From Candidatus Eiseniibacteriota bacterium (GTDB lineage: Bacteria; Eisenbacteria; RBG-16-71-46; CAIMUX01): a stretch of 64,000 bases of DNA. Positions within the stretch are counted from its first letter, which is position 1. The number at the start of each line of letters is the position of its first letter. Below the pieces are notes generated by a model. The model had not been told where the DNA came from. It made no database searches and worked only from the letters and a program-made list of their open reading frames with translations. The stretch is taken from contig CAIMUX010000079.1 in the NCBI GenBank assembly GCA_903844735.1, forward strand, positions 62,001-126,000. The letters are read 5' to 3'. The position numbers were made by a program, and so were the translations under genes. Positions 40,308-50,442 of the stretch are shown here, one piece after another.

Positions 40308-41671
40308 GCGGCGACCCCCCGTACGGCGCGGGAGATCCCCTCGGCGATCTCGTCGAGCGGGAGCACGAGATCAACAACACCAGCCTGCACCGCCTCGCGG
40401 GGCATGCCGTAGACGATGCAGGTCGCCTCGTCCTGTGCGATGGTGAGTGCCCCGCCTCGTTTCAGGAGCTTCATCCCCAGGGTACCGTCGCCGCCCATCC
40501 CAGTCATGATCACCGCCACCGCGCGTCCCGCGAACTGGTTCGCCGCGGAGCGGAAGAGATAGTCGACGGCCGGACGGCAGTTATTTTCCGCCGGGTCGTC
40601 GGTGATCTCGATGACCGGGTCGCCGCCCGGTCCGGAAATCACCTTCATCTGGCGGCCTCCCGGAGCGATGTAGATGGAACCCGGTCTCGCTGGTTCTCCG
40701 GATTCGGCCTCTTTGACACGCAGGGCGCACTTCGGGGCGAGGCTGTCCGCGAGTGACTTGGTGAAGAGTGGCGGCATGTGCTGGACCACCAGGACCGGCA
40801 CGCCCAGAGAGCCGGGCAACTGGGGCAGCATCCGGGTGAGCGCATTGGGGCCGCCCGTCGAGATACCGATCAAGACCAGCTCCGGCCGCGCAGTGCGGGA
40901 CAGTCGGCTCATGCGGCGGGACACGTCGTCCAGCCCCGCACCGCCGGCCCCAGGAACGGACTCGGTCCTGGACGTGGAGTCTGGCGCCGGCAAACGCCCC
41001 GTTCCTGCCGGGGGGGCGGAGAGGCCCGCGGGTCGCGACACGCCGCGCAGGGAGACCGGCGGCCCACCGGGCGCGGACATGGGTGGCCGCGCTAACAAGG
41101 GCCTGATCACGGACGGCAGAGTGGACGACGCAGGCGTCGGGGCGCTCGTGCGTCCGGGACCGCGGGATGATTCGGGAGGTGCCGTGGTGGCGCCACTCTT
41201 GGCCCCTGCCGCGCCCGTGCTCTCCGTCCCGGCCGCGCCCGGCCTGCGCAGGATTCCTCGGATTTCCCGCCGCCGGGTGAACGCCCGCACCACGGGGTCG
41301 AGGGCCGAACGCAGCACCGCCCGGTTCGCCTCCGGAGTGCCTCCCGACGGTTTGGTCACGAAGTCGAACGCTCCGAGCTGCAGAGCCCGGATCGTCATCT
41401 CGCCGCCGCGAACGGTGACCGCACTCAGCACCACGACCCCCGGCGTGAGGTTGCGGCGCTGCATCTCCTCGAGGACCTGCAGCCCGTTGAGGTCCGGCAT
41501 CTCGATGTCGAGGGTGACCAGATCCGGCCGCAGGGATTCCATCCGTGCGAGGGCCATGCGTCCCCCCGCGGCCGAGCCGATCACCTCGACACCGTCCAGT
41601 TCTCCCAGCACCTCGGCGATGAGGTGCCGGTAAAGCACGGTGTCGTCGACCACGAGAACGCGCAGGCTCAC
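40304..41671 (-). CDS. cheB: Chemotaxis response regulator methylesterase CheB
   Basis: A 455-residue enzyme that demethylates or deamidates MCPs when phosphorylated. The receiver (1-125) has VLVVDDTVLYRH and phospho-Asp in LVTLDIEMPDLNG. The catalytic domain has Ser in IGISTGGPNALTRML, His in LVVQHMPPLFTKSLA and Asp in MTGMGGDGTLGMKLLK. The two are joined by an unusually long linker of about 120 residues rich in Pro, Ser, Gly and Ala (normal CheB is about 350 residues). The GTG start at 41671 follows AGGGGGG. It lies between cheW and cheR. Confidence 0.95.
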   Translation of the reverse strand: MSLRVLVVDDTVLYRHLIAEVLGELDGVEVIGSAAGGRMALARMESLRPDLVTLDIEMPDLNGLQVLEEMQRRNLTPGVVVLSAVTVRGGEMTIRALQLGAFDFVTKPSGGTPEANRAVLRSALDPVVRAFTRRREIRGILRRPGAAGTESTGAAGAKSGATTAPPESSRGPGRTSAPTPASSTLPSVIRPLLARPPMSAPGGPPVSLRGVSRPAGLSAPPAGTGRLPAPDSTSRTESVPGAGGAGLDDVSRRMSRLSRTARPELVLIGISTGGPNALTRMLPQLPGSLGVPVLVVQHMPPLFTKSLADSLAPKCALRVKEAESGEPARPGSIYIAPGGRQMKVISGPGGDPVIEITDDPAENNCRPAVDYLFRSAANQFAGRAVAVIMTGMGGDGTLGMKLLKRGGALTIAQDEATCIVYGMPREAVQAGVVDLVLPLDEIAEGISRAVRGVAA

Positions 41672-41741
41672 GGGCACCCCCCTGCTACCCGAGCGACGTC
41701 GTCGTACCAACCATCCGTGCGCGTGATGTCGACCACACGCG

Positions 41742-42215
41742 TCACCGGTCCTCGTCCGAGAGCACTTCCTCCACTGAAAGAACGGCGAGCAGCTTCCCGT
41801 CTGCCTCGTGTACTCCATCGAAGAATCGACCCTGCGCCCCACGCACGTTGGCCGGAGCGGGGGAAATGCCGTCAGGCCGGATCTCGCGCACATCGGAGAC
41901 GCGGTCGACGAGCAGACCGACGAATTCCCCTTTCCACTCCACGATGAGGGCGCGGGTGTCCTCCGTGTTTCCTGTGCTGCCGAGTTCGAGCTTGCGCGCC
42001 AGGTCGATGAGTGTGACGATCTTGCCCCGCAGATTGATAATCCCGACCACGCAGTGCGGCCCATGGGGGACCAGCGTGTTCCGTCCGGGACGGATCACCT
42101 CCTGCACCGCCAGGGCGGGCAGCGCGCAGTGCACGTCACGGATGTAGAAGGTCGCCAAGAGGACGGTCGTCTCTTCTGTGGCCCACGTGCGTAATGCGGT
42201 TCCCGCCGATTCCAT
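41742..42215 (-). CDS. cheW: Chemotaxis adaptor CheW
   Basis: A 157-residue CheW that couples MCPs to CheA. The tandem SH3-like fold is recognised from LATFYIRDVHCALPALAVQE and VIRPGRNTLVPHGPHCVVGI, followed by INLRGKIVTLIDLARKL, FVGLLVDRVSDVREI and FFDGVHEADGKLLAVLSVEE. It is encoded 34 bp after the hemerythrin-MCP and 70 bp before cheB. A second, fossil copy of its last codons lies at 44568-44600. Confidence 0.94.
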   Translation of the reverse strand: MESAGTALRTWATEETTVLLATFYIRDVHCALPALAVQEVIRPGRNTLVPHGPHCVVGIINLRGKIVTLIDLARKLELGSTGNTEDTRALIVEWKGEFVGLLVDRVSDVREIRPDGISPAPANVRGAQGRFFDGVHEADGKLLAVLSVEEVLSDEDR

Positions 42216-42248
42216 CAGTTCCTCCGTTCGCGGCGGCCGTTGCTCCGC

Positions 42249-44417
42249 CTAAGCCGCCATCTGTCCGTGCCCGCCCACGTGAGTGGCGTACTGCTGGTCC
42301 ATCTTCTGGATGTGATTGACCAGCCAGTCGCGGACCATGCTCATCGCTTCCGGACCAATTGCCGTGTCGCCGGCATTGACCTTGCGCCGCAGCTCCTGCA
42401 CTTGGGCGATGAAGCGCGCGTGGGCCGTCTTCTGTTCGGCCAAACCAGGGTAGCGATGCTTCTCCAGCAGCCGCTCTTCGGCCGTGAAGTGGTACTCGGT
42501 GTAGCGCGCCAGCTCCGTGACGAGGTTGGCCGTCACCCGACTGGAGCGACCGACTTTCATAGCCTCGTGGAGCTGGTTGATCATCTCGAAGAACCTCTGG
42601 TGCTGGGTGTCCATGGTCGGGACGCCGATGGCGTAGCGATCGCTCCACTCCGCGAACGGCCTGCCCCCGCCGCCGGCCGCCGGCCGCCGTGCTGCCGCCC
42701 CCTGTTTGTTGAACCCGACGGAGGTGCCCACGGATCCTTCGTCGAGCTGGAACCGCTGGACCATCCCGCGAAGTTGGTCGGCCAAATCGGAGAGCTCGAT
42801 CGCCCCGGCGTTCACCATCTCGCTGCCGGAGAGGATCTCGGTCGATGCGTGATTGACCGAAGCAATGTCCGCGGAAATGGAGCGCGAGACGGTGGCTGTT
42901 TGTCCGATATGCTCGCTGACTTCGTTCACGCCGGACGAGGCTCCCGCGATGCTGCCCGCGATATCGCGTGTCACCGTCGACTGCTCCTCGATGGCGGTGG
43001 CAATGGTGGTGACGATCTCACTCACATCGCGGATGACTTGGGAGATCCGCTCGATGTCGGCGATGGTGCCGCCGGTCGAGGCCTGGATCCCCGAGATCTT
43101 GGCCTTGATGTCCTCGGTGGCCGCCGCCGTCTGCTGGGCCAGTTCCTTGATTTCGTTGGCGACCACGGCGAACCCTTTGCCCGCTGCGCCGGCCCGCGCC
43201 GCCTCGATGGTGGCGTTCCGTGCCAGCAGGTTCGTCTGCGCGGAGATGCTGGTAATCGTCTCTGTGACCTGGCCGATCTCCTGGGCGGCGACGCCGAGGT
43301 TGCGGATCAGGGTGGAAGCGCTTTCCGCCTGCATCATGGCATCCGCGGTGATTCGGCGCGCCTTCTCCGAGTTGCCGGCGATCTCGCCGATGGTCGCGGT
43401 CATCTCCTCGGTGGCGGCGGCGACGGTGGTCAGGTTGCCGCTGGCGCCCTCCATCCCGCCGGCGACGGCCTGAATGGTGGCGCTCATCTCTTCGGCCGCC
43501 GCGGCGACGGTGCCGGCCCGAGAGACGGCATCGCGAGCATTCTCGGTCATCTGGCTGGAGGCGGCTGAGAGGTTGGTCGAGGAGTTGGTCAGCGTCTCGG
43601 TTCCCTGAGAGATGTCCCGGATCGCCGAGCGCATGTTGACCTGGACATCCTGGACGCTGCGCGCCAGGGCGCCGAACTCGTCCCCGCGTTCGAGGTAGTT
43701 GCGCGGGACGTCTTGGGTGAGGTTCCCCGCGGCCACCTCGGCGAGGACCTCGATGGTGCCCGCCACCGGCTTGGTGATGCTGCGCGAGATGATAAAGCCG
43801 AACAGGAAGGTGCCTGCCGTCGCCAACAGCGTTGCCAGAATCATCCAGAGGCGGGCCGAGGCGGCGGAGCGCTCGGCCGCCTTTTCATACTCGTCCACCT
43901 TCGCGATCCGCCACGCGGTGAGCTTCTGGATCGCCTTATCCATGCCGCCGTAGTACTTCATCGACTGCCCGGAAAAAACGGCGGAGGCCTCCGCCCTCTT
44001 GCCCTGGAGGGCGAGCGTACTGACCTGAAGGTTGGCTTGCCTCGCCGCGCCGACCGCCTCTTCTACGTCCGCGAGCAGGCGTTTCCCTTCCTCTGTCTTA
44101 GCCTTGGTCTGGAGTTCCTTCAGGGTGGACTTGTAGCTTTCCCGGTGCTTCTGAACGTCGCTCTCCAGAGCGTTCTGCTCGGCACGGTCGGAGACGATGG
44201 TCATCTCGGCCAAGCAGAGGAAGATGTTGCTGACTTCGATATCGACCGAGCTGACCTGTCGGAGTTTGATGGCCTCCTCGGCCAGACTGTCGACCTTGGC
44301 ATTCATTTGTGAAATCGTGATCAAACCGATGATTCCGACGGCGACCAGCGCAACGGCGAGGACTCCGTAACTGACCCCAAGCCTCTTGCCGACCTTCATG
44401 TCGTGCAGCCAGGACAT
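42249..44417 (-). CDS. Methyl-accepting chemotaxis protein with C-terminal hemerythrin domain
   Basis: A 722-residue receptor. It has an N-terminal helix ([18 protein letters not shown]), a four-helix-bundle periplasmic domain, a second helix ([20 protein letters not shown]), HAMP ([20 protein letters not shown]) and the long signalling coiled coil with hairpin tip [17 protein letters not shown]. The usual tip Leu is Arg here. The last ~130 residues form a bacteriohemerythrin domain: [38 protein letters not shown] and a further HARF, giving the H...HxxxE...HxxxH di-iron pattern. This domain should sense O2 or NO in the cytoplasm. The signalling half is nearly identical at DNA level to the MCP upstream. 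Confidence 0.94.
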   Translation of the reverse strand: MSWLHDMKVGKRLGVSYGVLAVALVAVGIIGLITISQMNAKVDSLAEEAIKLRQVSSVDIEVSNIFLCLAEMTIVSDRAEQNALESDVQKHRESYKSTLKELQTKAKTEEGKRLLADVEEAVGAARQANLQVSTLALQGKRAEASAVFSGQSMKYYGGMDKAIQKLTAWRIAKVDEYEKAAERSAASARLWMILATLLATAGTFLFGFIISRSITKPVAGTIEVLAEVAAGNLTQDVPRNYLERGDEFGALARSVQDVQVNMRSAIRDISQGTETLTNSSTNLSAASSQMTENARDAVSRAGTVAAAAEEMSATIQAVAGGMEGASGNLTTVAAATEEMTATIGEIAGNSEKARRITADAMMQAESASTLIRNLGVAAQEIGQVTETITSISAQTNLLARNATIEAARAGAAGKGFAVVANEIKELAQQTAAATEDIKAKISGIQASTGGTIADIERISQVIRDVSEIVTTIATAIEEQSTVTRDIAGSIAGASSGVNEVSEHIGQTATVSRSISADIASVNHASTEILSGSEMVNAGAIELSDLADQLRGMVQRFQLDEGSVGTSVGFNKQGAAARRPAAGGGGRPFAEWSDRYAIGVPTMDTQHQRFFEMINQLHEAMKVGRSSRVTANLVTELARYTEYHFTAEERLLEKHRYPGLAEQKTAHARFIAQVQELRRKVNAGDTAIGPEAMSMVRDWLVNHIQKMDQQYATHVGGHGQMAA

Positions 44418-44442
44418 TTTCGCTCCCCCTTGTCGAGAACCA

Positions 44443-44545
44443 TCAGGCGGCGAGAGCCGCCGCTCCCAATTGCGAGCGCACACCATCCAGCAGGCGCTCC
44501 CGTTCGATCTTCACCGGCCTGCCGTTCACCCCAAGCTCAGGGGCC
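44443..44545 (-). pseudogene. Fossil 3' end of a second cheA copy
   Basis: On the minus strand the codons before a TGA read [20 protein letters not shown] then [12 protein letters not shown]. This aligns with the end of the intact CheA ([20 protein letters not shown] then [10 protein letters not shown]), and the DNA match continues into the leader of the following MCP. Nothing else of that cheA copy remains. Confidence 0.85.
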
Positions 44546-44567
44546 CAGACGTGGTTGGCCGCGGGCG

Positions 44568-44600
44568 TCACCGGTCCTCGATCGAGAGCGCCCCTTCCAC
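44568..44600 (-). pseudogene. Fossil 3' end of a second cheW copy
   Basis: Minus-strand codons VEGALSIEDR followed by TGA match the end of the intact CheW (VEEVLSDEDR, TGA), and the bases after the stop (CGCCCGCGG versus CGCGTGTGG) still correspond. Together with the adjacent cheA end it marks a deleted cheW-cheA junction of a tandem duplication. Confidence 0.75.
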
Positions 44601-44601
44601 C

Positions 44602-46407
44602 TCAGGCCGCCCTGCGTACGCGTTCGCCCGCGTGCGATGCGCGCTGGGGGGCCGGCTTCCGGGTGTTGCCAATCTGCCGGATCGCCGTCCCCTGATTCCT
44701 GGACCCGGCGGAAGAACCGATCGAATCCTCGTCGAGCCGGAACCGCTGGACCATGCTGCGGAGCTGGTCGGCCAGGTCGGAGAGCTCGGTCGCCCCGGCG
44801 TTCACGATCTCGCTGCCGGAGAGGATCTCGGTCGAGGCCTTGTTGACCGAGGCGATATCCGAGGAGATGGAGCGAGAGACGGTGGCCGTTTGTCCGATGT
44901 GTTCGCTGACCTCGTTCACGCCGGCCGAGGCTCCCGCGATGCTGCCCGCGATGTCGCGGGTCACCGTCGACTGCTCCTCAATGGCGGTGGCGATGGTCGT
45001 GACAATCTCGCTCACATCTCGGATAACCTGGGAAATCCGCTCGATGTCGGCGATGGTGCCGCCGGTCGAGGCCTGGATCCCCGAGATCTTGGCCTTGATG
45101 TCCTCGGTGGCCGCGGCCGTCTGCTGGGCCAGTTCCTTGATTTCGTTGGCGACTACGGCGAACCCCTTGCCCGCCGCGCCCGCCCGCGCCGCCTCGATAG
45201 TGGCGTTCAAGGCCAGCAGGTTCGTCTGGGCGGAGATGCTGGTGATCGTCTCGGTCACCTTGCCGATCTCCTGGGCGGCGACGCCAAGTTCACGCATGAG
45301 GGCGGAGGCGCTCTCGGCTTGCATCCGGGCCTCCTCGGTGATCCGGCGCGCCTTCTCCGAGTTGCCGGCGATCTCGCCGATGGTGGCGGTCATCTCCTCG
45401 GTGGCGGCGGCGACGGTGGTCAGGTTGCCGCTGGCGCCCTCCATCCCACCGGCGACGGCTTGGATGGTGGCACTCATCTCCTCGGCCGCCGCGGCGACGG
45501 TGCCGGCCCGGGAGACGGCATCGCGGGCGCTGTCGGTCATCTGGTTGGAGGCGGCGGCGAGGTTGGTCGAGGAGTTGGTTAGTGTCTCGGTCCCCTGGGA
45601 GATGTCCCGGATCGCCGAGCGCATGTTGACCTGGACATCCTGGACACTGCGCGCGAGGGCGCCGAACTCGTCCTGGCGTTCGAGATAGTGCCGCGGGACG
45701 TCTTGGGTGAGATCTCCGGCAGCCACCTCGGCCAGGACCTCGATGGTGCCTGCCACCGGTCGGGTGATGCTCTTGGTGATGACGATCGCCGTGAACACGC
45801 CGAAGGCGACGAAGAGAAGCCCGGTGAGCATCAGGATGAGGGTGGTTGTCCTGACCGACGATTCGATCTGGGCATCGAGGGCGGCCTCCTTCTGCAGTCG
45901 ATGATCGACGTACACGGCGATCGCCGCGTCGATCTTGTCGTTGGCCGCGCCGAGTTCATCGGTGTACAACGCGATGGCATCGTTGATCTTCCCGCCGTCA
46001 GCAAGTGTCATCGCCTGCTTCACCATGGAGCTGAAGTCCACCATACACGAACTGCAGCTATTCACCATTTGGCGTCCGGCCTCCGATGTGGCTCGGTCGA
46101 GAAGATACTTGGCGTTATCGGCGAAGTCCTGTTCAGATTCACTGACGAGTCGGCCGTGCTCTGTTCTCTCCGAGGCCTCGCGGTGTAGAATGTAGTTCGC
46201 GAGGTTATCCATGACGTTCTCGACATCGAGCGACATGTCCCTGACTCTGGCGATCTTCTCACCTTCCGTGCGGAGCATGTCGTTCGAATCGTTGACCTTC
46301 TTGACGGCGACGATACCGCCGCCGCACACCAGCACGAGGGCCAGGACGACGACGCCATACCCGACTCCAAGCCTCTTGCCGACCTTCATGTCGCTCATCC
46401 AGGACAT
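44602..46407 (-). CDS. Methyl-accepting chemotaxis protein (periplasmic CxxC)
   Basis: A 601-residue receptor. Membrane helices are [18 protein letters not shown] near the N-terminus and [20 protein letters not shown] before HAMP ([20 protein letters not shown]). The periplasmic four-helix domain contains the pair [10 protein letters not shown], rare in this domain type and possibly redox-active. The signalling domain has tip [17 protein letters not shown]. From HAMP to the end it is almost identical to the hemerythrin MCP. Downstream of VRRAA it stops without a hemerythrin domain. It follows cheA by 25 bp. Confidence 0.94.
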   Translation of the reverse strand: MSWMSDMKVGKRLGVGYGVVVLALVLVCGGGIVAVKKVNDSNDMLRTEGEKIARVRDMSLDVENVMDNLANYILHREASERTEHGRLVSESEQDFADNAKYLLDRATSEAGRQMVNSCSSCMVDFSSMVKQAMTLADGGKINDAIALYTDELGAANDKIDAAIAVYVDHRLQKEAALDAQIESSVRTTTLILMLTGLLFVAFGVFTAIVITKSITRPVAGTIEVLAEVAAGDLTQDVPRHYLERQDEFGALARSVQDVQVNMRSAIRDISQGTETLTNSSTNLAAASNQMTDSARDAVSRAGTVAAAAEEMSATIQAVAGGMEGASGNLTTVAAATEEMTATIGEIAGNSEKARRITEEARMQAESASALMRELGVAAQEIGKVTETITSISAQTNLLALNATIEAARAGAAGKGFAVVANEIKELAQQTAAATEDIKAKISGIQASTGGTIADIERISQVIRDVSEIVTTIATAIEEQSTVTRDIAGSIAGASAGVNEVSEHIGQTATVSRSISSDIASVNKASTEILSGSEIVNAGATELSDLADQLRSMVQRFRLDEDSIGSSAGSRNQGTAIRQIGNTRKPAPQRASHAGERVRRAA

Positions 46408-46432
46408 TGCTATTCCTCCTTGTCGAGAACCC

Positions 46433-49400
46433 TCAGGCGGCGAGCGCCGCTTCCCCTAAGAGCGAGCGCACGCTTTCCAGCAGGTGCTCGCGGTCGATCT
46501 TCACCTGGTACACATCCACCCCGAGCTCACGGGCCCGGGAGACGTCGTCCTCGCCCGCCAATGAGGAGAGGGCGATCACCGGTATGGCGGCGAACCTTAA
46601 GTCGGCGCGGATTCTCCTCGTGAGCTCCAGCCCGTTGAGGCGCGGCATCTCGATGTCCGTGACGACGAGGCTGACGGCGTTCCCGAGTTTCTCGAGCTGC
46701 TCCCAGGCCGCTTCCCCGTCCTCCGCCGCGGCCACCCGGTAGCCGCCTCCTTCGAGGTAGCTTTTCACCTGGGCGCGGAAGAAGTCCGAGTCCTCCGCGA
46801 GGAGGAGCAGCGGACCTTCCCCGCCGGCCAAAGCTTCCTCTGCTCCCGGGGACTCCACCGCCCAGCCGGGCCAAGCCGACTCCACCAGTTCGTGGACATC
46901 GAGTGCGAGCGTGGTCCGGTCCCGGATGATGGCCGAGCCTGATATTCCCGGGCGCCGCAGGGTGACGGTGTCGACGGCCGCCGATGTCTCGATGACATCG
47001 ACTGGCATGGCGGCGACTAAGCCGATCTCGTTTCCACCGAGGTGGAAGACGATGACGACGAGTTCGCGGTCGGAACCGAGTTCCATCCCGGCGCCCGCGT
47101 CGGCGAGGGTAACCAACGGCAGGCTGGCGCCGCGATACTGCATGGTGCGACGACCGCCCATCCACTCGATGCGCTCCGCCGCGATCCGTTCCACCCGCGT
47201 GACGAGCGATAGAGGTACGGCGCAGCGCTCCTCGGGTCCGTTGTCGAAGACGAGGAAGGCGTGGTTCTCGGCCGACTCCTCGCGCTGGGCTTCGAGCGCG
47301 AGCTCGCGCGCGCGGTCGGATCCCGCCATGGACGAGAGCCCCGCCACTCCCGCCAGCCCGGCGGCATCGAGGATGAGCGACACGCGCCCGTCCCCGAGGA
47401 TGGTGGCGCCGGCGTATTCGCGCAGGCCCTTCAGGTGCCGTCCCAGCGGTTTGACCACGATCTCGAGACTGTCGTGCAGCTCCTCCACCACCAGTCCGTA
47501 GAGGAAGGCGCCGGCCGAGACCACCACGACCTTGAGGTCGCTCCCCTGGTCCGCGCGCCGATCGCGCATGCGCCTGGGGTCGGCCGCCGCCTCGGAATCC
47601 AAGCCGAGCAGGACGGACAGCTCCACGACCGGGATGAGGGTGTTGCGCAGGACCAGCACCTCGGCATCGCCCACCACCTCGATCCGCTCTCGGATCTGTC
47701 CGGCGGTGATGCGGATCAGCTCGCTGACATTGATCTGCGGAATCGCGAAGCGTTCCTCGCCGACCGAGACGAGCAGCGACGGGATGATGGCCAGGGTGAG
47801 CGGCAGCTTGATGCGGAAGGTCGTCCCCCGGCCCGCCACCGAGTCGATCTCAACTTGGCCGCCCAGCCGGTCGAGGTTGGTCTTGACCACGTCCATCCCG
47901 ACGCCGCGGCCGGAGACATCGCTTACCTTTTCCGCGGTGGAGAGTCCGGGGAGGAAGACCAGCGCCCGCTTGTCCGCGTCGGACATCACCTGCATCTGTT
48001 CGCGGGTGATGAGCTCACGGGAGAGAGCCGCGTTGGCGATCTTCTCCGGGTCGATTCCCTTCCCGTCATCGGCGATTTCCACCACGACCTGTCCGGCCTG
48101 GTGGCTGGCCTGGAGACGCACCGTGCCGCCCGCGGGCTTGCCTTGGGCGGTGCGCTCCCCGGGCGACTCCACCCCGTGGTCGACCGCGTTGCGGACCATA
48201 TGCGTGAGTGGATCGCTCAAGCCTTCGATCAGCGTCTTGTCGAGCTCGACATCCCGGCCGTTCAGCTCGAGGTGAATGTCCTTGCCCAGCTCGCGCGAGA
48301 GGTCGCGCACCAGCCGGGGAAACTTCCCGAAGAGATTGCCGATCGGCTGCATGCGGGTGAACATCACCGCTTCCTGCAGCTCGGAGGTGACGAGGTTGAG
48401 GCGCTGTCCTCCCGCGCGGATGGAGTGGAGGTCCCCGCGCCCGATCGCCTCATTGAGCTGGTTGCGCCCGAGCACCAGTTCGCCGGCCAAGTTCATCAGG
48501 GTGTCGAGGAGGCCGACCTGCACGCGCACGGTGGCGTCGCCGCCGCCGGTCAACGTGCCGCCGTCCGCGGCCGTGGTCTCGGTCGAGGCGCGCCGGGAGG
48601 CCCGGGGCCTGGCGACCGGCGCGGAGGCATCGCTGGTCGGGAGCGGAGGGGGCGCCGTCGTCATGGGCGAGGCGGTCGCCGTCGTGGTCCCAACCGGCGC
48701 GGGGCGGGCCCTCGGGGTCGTCGTTGTCGTGCTCCCCGTCGGTACAGGGCAGGCCATCGGGCCGGACGCCCTGGTGGTCCCCATCGGCACGAGACAGGCA
48801 GCCGAAGCGGTCTCTGTGTCCTGCTCATCCGCCGAGAAGGCGCTGGCCGGTTCCTCCAGCACCCGGATCCGCTCGGTGGGAATCTCCACGAGCACCGCCA
48901 TGACGGTCGGGTCGACCACCGAGGCGTAGAGCACGCGCAAGACCAGCTCGTTGGTCGGCTCGTCCTCCAGCGTCCCCGCTGAGGCCAGATCGACCTGGGC
49001 ATCAAGGATTGACCCGCAGTCGAGGAGTGCCTTCATCACGTCGAGCGGCGTCTTCCCGCGGCGTTGGACATCGTGAATCAGGTCGACCTGCAGGAGGTAG
49101 ATGTAGCATCCCTCCCGCCGCGCCCGCACGAGGTCGAACTCCGACACCTTGATTTCCCCGGGCAGGTCCGGCGCGGCGATCACGACCTCCTGGCTGATGC
49201 TGGCCTTCTCCTCCGGCGGCAGGAACGACGAGGCCAGTCCGGAGAGAGCCACCATGATTTCGCTGATGTCCTCGCCGTTGCTCTCCTGGTGCCGGTTGAT
49301 CATCTCGCGTAGCCGGTCGAAGGCGAGCAGCAGAATGTTGACCACCTCGGGGGCGGGGATCATCTCCCGCGAGCGCACCATGTCGAGGACATTCTCGGTG

Positions 49401-49609
49401 CGGTGCCCCAGCTCCTGGATCTTCACCAGGTTGAAGAAGCCGGCCCCGCCCTTGATGGAATGGGCGGCGCGGAAGACCTTGTTCACCAACTGTTCGTCGA
49501 TGTCGGCCCCGCCCTCTTCGATGGTGAGGAGGTCGTTCTCGATGTCGGCCAGATGCTCGCGGCATTCCGCGAGGAACTCGCCGAGTAGCGCGTCATCACG
49601 CTCGTGCAT
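46433..49609 (-). CDS. cheA: Hybrid chemotaxis kinase CheA-CheW-REC
   Basis: A 1058-residue kinase. The Hpt domain carries phospho-His50 in [15 protein letters not shown] regulatory segment and a Thr/Pro/Ala-rich linker follow (about 270-350). Next are the dimerisation domain ([20 protein letters not shown]), the HATPase ([38 protein letters not shown]), a first CheW-like domain ([20 protein letters not shown]) and a second one ([20 protein letters not shown]). The C-terminal receiver has [10 protein letters not shown] and phospho-Asp in [13 protein letters not shown]. Two CheW domains plus a receiver make it like kinases of alternative-function systems. It follows the STAS gene by 11 bp. Confidence 0.95.
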   Translation of the reverse strand: MHERDDALLGEFLAECREHLADIENDLLTIEEGGADIDEQLVNKVFRAAHSIKGGAGFFNLVKIQELGHRTENVLDMVRSREMIPAPEVVNILLLAFDRLREMINRHQESNGEDISEIMVALSGLASSFLPPEEKASISQEVVIAAPDLPGEIKVSEFDLVRARREGCYIYLLQVDLIHDVQRRGKTPLDVMKALLDCGSILDAQVDLASAGTLEDEPTNELVLRVLYASVVDPTVMAVLVEIPTERIRVLEEPASAFSADEQDTETASAACLVPMGTTRASGPMACPVPTGSTTTTTPRARPAPVGTTTATASPMTTAPPPLPTSDASAPVARPRASRRASTETTAADGGTLTGGGDATVRVQVGLLDTLMNLAGELVLGRNQLNEAIGRGDLHSIRAGGQRLNLVTSELQEAVMFTRMQPIGNLFGKFPRLVRDLSRELGKDIHLELNGRDVELDKTLIEGLSDPLTHMVRNAVDHGVESPGERTAQGKPAGGTVRLQASHQAGQVVVEIADDGKGIDPEKIANAALSRELITREQMQVMSDADKRALVFLPGLSTAEKVSDVSGRGVGMDVVKTNLDRLGGQVEIDSVAGRGTTFRIKLPLTLAIIPSLLVSVGEERFAIPQINVSELIRITAGQIRERIEVVGDAEVLVLRNTLIPVVELSVLLGLDSEAAADPRRMRDRRADQGSDLKVVVVSAGAFLYGLVVEELHDSLEIVVKPLGRHLKGLREYAGATILGDGRVSLILDAAGLAGVAGLSSMAGSDRARELALEAQREESAENHAFLVFDNGPEERCAVPLSLVTRVERIAAERIEWMGGRRTMQYRGASLPLVTLADAGAGMELGSDRELVVIVFHLGGNEIGLVAAMPVDVIETSAAVDTVTLRRPGISGSAIIRDRTTLALDVHELVESAWPGWAVESPGAEEALAGGEGPLLLLAEDSDFFRAQVKSYLEGGGYRVAAAEDGEAAWEQLEKLGNAVSLVVTDIEMPRLNGLELTRRIRADLRFAAIPVIALSSLAGEDDVSRARELGVDVYQVKIDREHLLESVRSLLGEAALAA

Positions 49610-49620
49610 GCGGCACCCCC

Positions 49621-49932
49621 TCAATCGTCCGCGACGGTGAGATGCTGGTTGAGCCGCATGGCCGTGAAGAGTTCACGGATCTCCGGCGAGGCGTGCACCA
49701 CGGTGAGAGTTCCCCCCACCTTTTCCAGCGAGTTGTGGGCGGCCATGAGCAGGCCGATTCCCGAGGAATCGACCATCCGGGCCTCGCCGAGATCCAGCAC
49801 CAGCTCCCGAACCCCCTCCTGCAGCAGATCGCGCAGGACCGGGCGCAGGCCCGGCACCGTGGTGGAGACGATGTCGCCTCCCGCCTGCAGCACGGCCTTT
49901 GTTCCATCGCGGGTGACGGTTGATTCCATCAT
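49621..49932 (-). CDS. STAS domain protein (anti-sigma factor antagonist-like)
   Basis: A 103-residue SpoIIAA/RsbV-like protein. The conserved phospho-acceptor Ser lies in ARMVDSSGIGLLMAAHNSLE; VRELVLDLGEARMVD and LTVVHASPEIRELFTAMRL are typical STAS strands. Its start overlaps the stop of the HATPase gene by 4 bp, the usual layout of partner-switch pairs. It probably binds the HATPase in its unphosphorylated state. No sigma factor is nearby, so the output may be the chemosensory kinase instead. Confidence 0.92.
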   Translation of the reverse strand: MMESTVTRDGTKAVLQAGGDIVSTTVPGLRPVLRDLLQEGVRELVLDLGEARMVDSSGIGLLMAAHNSLEKVGGTLTVVHASPEIRELFTAMRLNQHLTVADD

Positions 49933-50417
49933 GGGCTCCTTTGCTGTCTCAGTTGCCGGACCAGTTCTACGCGGTTGCCCGCCTCGTTGAAGCGCAGGTC
50001 CGTGGCATAGAGGCGCAGGATGGCCATGCCGCGGCCCGAAGTTCCTGTGGAATCGGGAGGACGGGCCAGCGCCGCTCGCCAGTCAAACCCCTTCCCGTCA
50101 TCCTCGACGGCGATGGAGAGCGTCCTCGGCGCGAGCCGTACGACGCAGCGGACTTCGCAACGGGGATCGCCCGCGCAGCCATGGCAGACCGCGTTGGTCA
50201 AAAGCTCGCGGATGAGCAGCTCAACCGCGAAGAGCTCCGCATCATCCAGGCTCTCCGCGAAGAGAGTTCGCAGACGAAGGCAGAGCGCCTCCAGCGCCTC
50301 GAGAGATGCAGGAATGTGCTCGCTCACCTCGCGCACGCCGCTCACACCCATCTCCGCGGTGTTCATCGTGGTCGTTTTCCCTGCGTCCTTCCCTGCGTCT
50401 TTCCAGCCGTCCGTCAC
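49929..50417 (-). CDS. RsbW-like HATPase serine kinase (anti-sigma regulator)
   Basis: A 162-residue GHKL ATPase. N box: LLIRELLTNAVCHGCAGDP. G boxes: EDDGKGFDW and SGRGMAILRLYATDLRFNE. Such proteins phosphorylate a STAS partner on Ser and sequester a target when the partner is phosphorylated. The GTG at 50417 is preceded by GGAGGCGGGAG; an internal ATG at 50366 is an alternative start. It overlaps the STAS gene and follows the lone receiver gene by 26 bp. Confidence 0.9.
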   Translation of the reverse strand: MTDGWKDAGKDAGKTTTMNTAEMGVSGVREVSEHIPASLEALEALCLRLRTLFAESLDDAELFAVELLIRELLTNAVCHGCAGDPRCEVRCVVRLAPRTLSIAVEDDGKGFDWRAALARPPDSTGTSGRGMAILRLYATDLRFNEAGNRVELVRQLRQQRSP

Positions 50418-50442
50418 CTCCCGCCTCCGGCGGCAGACGTGG

